From Desulfocapsa sp. (GTDB lineage Bacteria > Desulfobacterota > Desulfobulbia > Desulfobulbales > Desulfocapsaceae), in assembly GCA_029934915.1 (NCBI GenBank), contig JAOZLI010000079.1, positions 1 through 10,042 of the forward strand: a stretch of DNA of 10,042 bases. Direction: 5' to 3'. Under the pieces are notes generated by a model. The model was given only the letters and a program-made list of their open reading frames with translations. It was not told where the DNA came from and made no database searches. Both the position numbers and the translations under genes were made by a program. Shown here piece after piece: positions 7,025 to 10,042 of the stretch; within the stretch, counting starts at the first letter, position 1, and the number at the start of each line of letters is the position of its first letter.

Positions 7025-7381
7025 GGAGTGGGCGCATGATCGCTCGGGCCCCTGAGACCCGAGAGGAAAGTCCGAACTCCGCAGGGCAGGATGGTTCGTA
7101 ACACGAACGCTGGGTGACTGGCGGAAAGTGCCACAGAAAATATACCGCCACATCTTTCGGGGTGTGGTAAGGGTGAAATGGTGAGGTAAAAGCTCACCGC
7201 CTGCATGGTGACCTGCAGGGCAGGGTAAACCCCATCCGGAGCAAGACCAAATAGGAAGACGTCCCACAGGCTGCCCGCCTGATGTCTTCGGGTAGGTTGC
7301 ATGAGGTAACGGGTGACCGTTATCCCAGTGAAATGATCATGGCCTCGAAAGGGGTACAGGATTCGGCTTATACCCCACTCC
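7025..7381 (+). ncRNA. rnpB: RNase P RNA, bacterial type A
   Basis: This is the catalytic RNA of RNase P, which removes 5' leaders from pre-tRNAs. The ends pair as P1, GGAGTGGG (7025-7032) with CCCACTCC (7374-7381), giving about 357 nt. Conserved blocks are in order: GAGGAAAGTCCG (7063-7074), ACAGAAA (7133-7139), the AAACCCCATCCGGAGCAAGA region with ACCAAATAGG after it (7227-7255), GGTAGG at 7291-7296 (the L15 loop that pairs with the tRNA CCA end), GAAATGATCATGGCC near 7329, and ACAGGATTCGGCTTA (7356-7370). The layout is that of the ancestral A type. A T-run at 7384-7391 follows, so transcription probably ends there. A local GGGGTA/TACCCC pairing (7351-7356, 7371-7376) may help. It starts 7 bp after the zinc-ribbon gene. 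A weak own promoter is possible inside that gene (TTGACT at 6953-6958, CATCAT at 6975-6980). The 3' boundary is defined only by P1. Confidence 0.97.
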
Positions 7382-7417
7382 AATTTTTTTTCAAAACCGA
7401 TAAAAAGAAAACCGCAG

Positions 7418-7495
7418 AATATCGAACAAGGAATGTCGAACCACAGAAAGTTAAAAACTTCGTCATTCGACATTCCTTGTTCGACATTCGATATT
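7418..7495. repeat. Long inverted repeat between rnpB and ispDF
   Basis: The 19-mer TCGAACAAGGAATGTCGAA (7422-7440) is perfectly inverted at 7466-7484. The left arm extends outward as AATA, and its full AATATCGAA is matched by TTCGATATT at 7487-7495, so the right arm carries a small insertion (a second TTCGACATT unit at 7480-7488). The 25-nt loop has its own AAGTT/AACTT stem (7448-7460). It is not a plain terminator, because no T-run follows the arm and rnpB already has one. The TTCGACATTCC / TTCGATATT wording looks like a dispersed intergenic palindrome that I recall from several environmental bacterial genomes, where it yields spurious peptides such as RHSLFDIRYF. Copy number cannot be judged here. 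Confidence 0.9.
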
Positions 7496-7541
7496 TTCCT
7501 TTATTATACATACCGTTAGCTACCACCTGAGCAGTTATACA

Positions 7542-8726
7542 ATGTCTAAAATTGCCGCAATAATCCCCGCCGCCGGAAGCGGAACCAGAATGGGGCTGGA
7601 TCATCCAAAACAGTTCCATCTACTTGCAGGAGTTCCTATTCTGGTTCACACTGTTCGTAAATTCACAGATACAGATTGTATTGATTCTGTGGTAGTGGTG
7701 GTACCAGCCGACAGGGTTGACTCCACAAAACACCTTTTAAAAGAATACGGGCTTAACCAAGAAGAATTGCAAGTCACAGCTGGTGGCAAGCGCCGCCAGG
7801 ATTCAGTAAAAGCAGGCCTTGATATTCTTCCGGCAGATGTGGACGTAGTCCTGGTACATGACGGAGCACGACCGCTGGTAACTACTGATATTATCACACA
7901 ATGTGCTGCAGCAGCCATGGAACATGGGGCAGCAATTGTCGCAGTACCTGTGAAAGATACCATAAAAAAAGGCAACTCCACTAACCAGATTACCCAGACA
8001 GTGGACAGAAAAGACCTCTGGCAGGCACAAACGCCCCAGGCAGCTCGCCTTAATCTTTTACTGAACGCCTACAAAACAGCAGCAGGAGAAGATGTTACAG
8101 ATGAAGCCTCACTACTCGAACGTGCAAATATCCCCGTCCAATTGATTGAAGGATCTGAAACCAATATCAAAATCACCCGTCCCGATGATCTGATCATTGC
8201 TGAAAAAATTATGCACAACAATACAATTCCACTTCTACGAGTGGGGCACGGATATGATGCCCATGCCTTCGCAAAAGAGAGGCTCCTTGTTCTTGGAGGT
8301 GTTACAATCCCTTTTGAGCTTGGACTTGCTGGACACTCGGATGCCGACGTCCTCACCCACAGTCTCTGCGATGCCATACTTGGTGCATTAGGTGCTGGAG
8401 ACCTCGGCGCCCATTTCCCTGACACCGACGCCCAGTTTAAAAACATCCTCTCACTAAAACTCCTCGATAGTGTGATAACCCAGATGGCAACACGTGGTTT
8501 TGTGCTCTCAAATGCCGACATTACTGTGGTTTGCCAAAAACCTAAACTTGCGCCGTTTATAGCTGAAATGAAGAATAATATCAGCAGCGTTTGCAACGTT
8601 ACAGGCGAGCAAATCAACATAAAAGCCACAACCACAGAAAAAATGGGATTTACGGGACGAATGGAAGGCATCAGCTGTCATGCCGTTGTCCTTCTTGCCG
8701 AAAATAAGGGAGATGGAAATAAATAA
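7542..8726 (+). CDS. ispDF: Bifunctional IspD/IspF (MEP cytidylyltransferase and MEcPP synthase)
   Basis: This encodes 394 residues joining two enzymes of the MEP isoprenoid pathway in the cytoplasm. IspD (about 1-225) makes CDP-methylerythritol from MEP and CTP: PAAGSGTRMG (9-18), PKQF (22-25), VHDGARP (105-111), and K210 in NIKITRPDD. IspF (about 232-388) closes CDP-ME 2-phosphate to the cyclodiphosphate: GYDAH with metal ligands D239/H241, H273, HFPDTD (291-296), and TTEKMGFTGR (364-373). All expected catalytic and metal residues are present and the linker is only a few residues. IspE, the step between the two, is not in the window. The ribosome site is weak (no clear GGAG; CCTGAGCAG about 7 bases upstream). 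A TATTAT at 7502-7507 could be a -10, its weak -35 falling in the right arm of the repeat. The stop codon lies inside the next large hairpin. Confidence 0.97.
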   Translation: MSKIAAIIPAAGSGTRMGLDHPKQFHLLAGVPILVHTVRKFTDTDCIDSVVVVVPADRVDSTKHLLKEYGLNQEELQVTAGGKRRQDSVKAGLDILPADVDVVLVHDGARPLVTTDIITQCAAAAMEHGAAIVAVPVKDTIKKGNSTNQITQTVDRKDLWQAQTPQAARLNLLLNAYKTAAGEDVTDEASLLERANIPVQLIEGSETNIKITRPDDLIIAEKIMHNNTIPLLRVGHGYDAHAFAKERLLVLGGVTIPFELGLAGHSDADVLTHSLCDAILGALGAGDLGAHFPDTDAQFKNILSLKLLDSVITQMATRGFVLSNADITVVCQKPKLAPFIAEMKNNISSVCNVTGEQINIKATTTEKMGFTGRMEGISCHAVVLLAENKGDGNK

Positions 8727-8859
8727 TTGTCCAAATACTACGCCGAATTTTCGTTCGTATTCGAGGCGTGGCAGTAGGTGCATAGCAGCGCTATGTAACT
8801 ACTGCTGCAACGAAGAAGACGGACGAAAAGACAAGCAGGATCGGACAATTATTTTTTTT
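8721..8859. repeat. Compound long hairpin with terminal T-run after ispDF
   Basis: The outer arm AAATAATTGTCC (8721-8732) pairs perfectly with GGACAATTATTT (8843-8854), and eight T occupy 8852-8859. Nested inside are TTTTCGTTCGT (8748-8758) with ACGGACGAAAA (8819-8829, one G-T), TTCG (8760-8763) with CGAA (8811-8814), GCAGTAG (8771-8777) with CTACTGC (8799-8805), and CATAGC (8781-8786) with GCTATG (8790-8795) around an AGC loop. The whole region thus folds back over about 134 nt. It can end ispDF transcription, but is far larger than a normal terminator and looks like a palindromic mobile repeat (MITE or REP-like) with terminal inverted repeats. The ispDF stop TAA (8724-8726) is within the left outer arm. 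No transposase or clear target duplication is visible. Confidence 0.88.
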
Positions 8860-8906
8860 CGGCTCCCTAAAATTGAAAAAGAATTCCCGAAGGAGCACAA
8901 AGAAAA

Positions 8907-10042
8907 ATGAGTCGATACCCGATAGCCAGAGAACGACTGGCCACAACATTTACCAATCTCTGCGAAATCGACAGTCCCTCCAGACGGGAACGACGAGTAG
9001 CCGATTACCTGCAAGGACTTTTTACAGAGCTGGGAGCCGATTCGATTGTAGAAGATGACTCCTCAGAGCATACCGCTTCGAATTGCGGCAACCTGCTTAT
9101 TCGATTTGCCGGTACCATCATTAAAGACCCTATCTTTTTTGCCTGCCACATGGACACAGTGGAACCAGGCAACAAGGTGCAGGTGCTTCGAAATGGAGAC
9201 TTGTTCACCTCCCGCGGGAACACCATTCTTGGCGGAGACGACAAGTCCGGTATCAGTGCTGTGATTGAGCTTATTCGAGTCCTGAAAGAATCAAAAATGG
9301 ATCATGGCCCCATCGAGATTGTACTCACAACCTGTGAAGAAATTGGCCTGCTCGGAGCCAAACATCTTGATCACAGACTGCTTCAGGCAAAACATGGCTA
9401 TGCACTCGACTCCACCGGCATCGACAAGGTAGTTACGGGTGCTCCAGCAGCCAATCGGCTAAAAATTAAAGTCCACGGTATCGCCGCTCACGCCGGATTA
9501 AACCCTGAACAGGGTGTGTCCGCATTTTGTCTGGCAGCCAAGGCCATTGCCGACCTTCGCCTCGGTCGCCTTGACGAGCAATCCACTGCAAACTTCGGGC
9601 TTATTCAGGGCGGTGTGGCAACAAATATTGTCCCCGACTTAATAACCCTTGAAGGGGAAGTCAGATCCCACTCACCTACAAAGCTGGAAAATTACACCAA
9701 AGAAATAGAAGCAACATTTCGTAAAGTTGTACAAGGATGGTCAGCACAAACTGGTGGCAGCAAACAACCATCGGTTGAAATAACTGTGGAAAAAGAATAT
9801 CCGGTGATGTCTCTGCAAGATGATGATCAAGTCATAACACTGGTAAAAAAGGCTGGCGAGCTCCTGAACCGACCCATTGATTTCCTGGTGGCCGGTGGTG
9901 GCTCAGATGCAAATATTTTAAACAGCTATGGTTTAAAAACAGCTATCATCGCTACCGGCATGAACAAAGTACATACTGTGGATGAATGCCTGGATTTAAA
10001 CGATCTGGTAAGATTAACAGAATTATTACTTGCGATTATTGA
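8907..10042 (+). CDS. M20-family peptidase T-like metallopeptidase; 3' end outside window
   Basis: The frame has 378 codons from ATG 8907 and is still open at the last base, probably only a few residues short of complete (relatives are about 370-380). It is a cytoplasmic zinc aminopeptidase of the M20/M28 fold, closest in wording to the PepT-like (PepT2) group that trims peptides; tripeptide specificity is an inference. Motifs are ACHMDTVEPG with H81 and D83, GGDDKSG with D111/D112, TTCEEIGLLGA with E144/E145 (catalytic base and metal), ALDST with D168, and KVHTVDE with H356. HGIAAHAG (about 190-197) marks the dimerisation/lid domain. AAGGAG (8890-8895) precedes the ATG by 11 bases, a slightly long spacing. 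It lies downstream of the long hairpin, so it probably has its own promoter, which I could not identify. The region 8860-8906 holds nothing else. Confidence 0.95.
   Translation, partial: MSRYPIARERLATTFTNLCEIDSPSRRERRVADYLQGLFTELGADSIVEDDSSEHTASNCGNLLIRFAGTIIKDPIFFACHMDTVEPGNKVQVLRNGDLFTSRGNTILGGDDKSGISAVIELIRVLKESKMDHGPIEIVLTTCEEIGLLGAKHLDHRLLQAKHGYALDSTGIDKVVTGAPAANRLKIKVHGIAAHAGLNPEQGVSAFCLAAKAIADLRLGRLDEQSTANFGLIQGGVATNIVPDLITLEGEVRSHSPTKLENYTKEIEATFRKVVQGWSAQTGGSKQPSVEITVEKEYPVMSLQDDDQVITLVKKAGELLNRPIDFLVAGGGSDANILNSYGLKTAIIATGMNKVHTVDECLDLNDLVRLTELLLAII

Noticed and set aside
6856..7473. A 205-codon - strand frame over rnpB
   Set aside because: It reads the antisense of a clear RNase P RNA and the end of the zinc-ribbon gene. 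The composition is unlike a protein family I know, and the RNA explains the sequence.
7282..7530. A + strand frame running from rnpB through the inverted repeat
   Set aside because: Its first half is RNase P RNA and its second half (RHSLFDIRYF wording) is the palindromic repeat. It is a spurious reading of non-coding sequence.
8069..8671. A 200-codon - strand frame opposite ispDF
   Set aside because: It lies entirely antisense to the intact, well-conserved IspD/IspF reading frame and shows no family features.
8680..8910. A + strand frame crossing the ispDF end and the long hairpin
   Set aside because: It is in a different frame from ispDF and its unique part is only the hairpin sequence.
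1..10042. CRISPR array, toxin-antitoxin pair or defence island
   Set aside because: No regularly spaced repeats, and all supported genes are housekeeping or envelope genes. The only repeats are the two palindromes and one short direct repeat.

Overview
The window is about 10 kb of dense bacterial chromosome of moderate GC (mid-40s % by eye). Gene content and order suggest a Gram-negative member of the former Deltaproteobacteria (Desulfobacterota, perhaps near the Desulfobulbales or Desulfobacterales). The evidence is an outer-membrane secretin and a lipoprotein, SecB, a fused IspDF, and the order Nif3-like / coiled-coil zinc-ribbon protein / rnpB. The phylum is an inference from gene style, not a measurement.

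Layout. (1) Positions 3-1555, + strand: the C-terminal part of a pilus or type II-like secretin (MshL/PilQ/GspD superfamily), then a lipoprotein with a probable CsgG/LpoB-like fold. A strong, probably bidirectional terminator at 1581-1620 closes this operon end. (2) Positions 1647-5006, - strand: secB, then a second unit with a membrane-embedded M48 metalloprotease carrying C-terminal TPRs, followed 19 bp later by nfo (endonuclease IV). (3) Positions 5098-5222, + strand: a good sigma70-type promoter and a CAU-anticodon tRNA with encoded CCA. (4) Positions 5366-7391, + strand: an intrinsic terminator, a Nif3/DUF34 metal-binding protein, a coiled-coil C4 zinc-ribbon protein starting with TTG, and a complete type A RNase P RNA. 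(5) Positions 7418-8859: the bifunctional isoprenoid gene ispDF, bracketed by two unrelated large inverted repeats. (6) Positions 8907-10042: an M20 peptidase T-like enzyme, open at the window edge.

Most of the window is housekeeping: protein export, base-excision repair, tRNA and RNase P, isoprenoid precursors by the MEP pathway, and peptide turnover. I see no defence system, CRISPR array, phage or transposase gene. The least explained parts are non-coding. They are the inverted repeat after rnpB (7418-7495), the roughly 134-nt compound hairpin after ispDF (8721-8854) whose outer arm contains the ispDF stop codon, and the tRNA-to-Nif3 spacer with its own terminator. Among the proteins, the M48-TPR fusion and the secretin-linked lipoprotein have the least settled roles.
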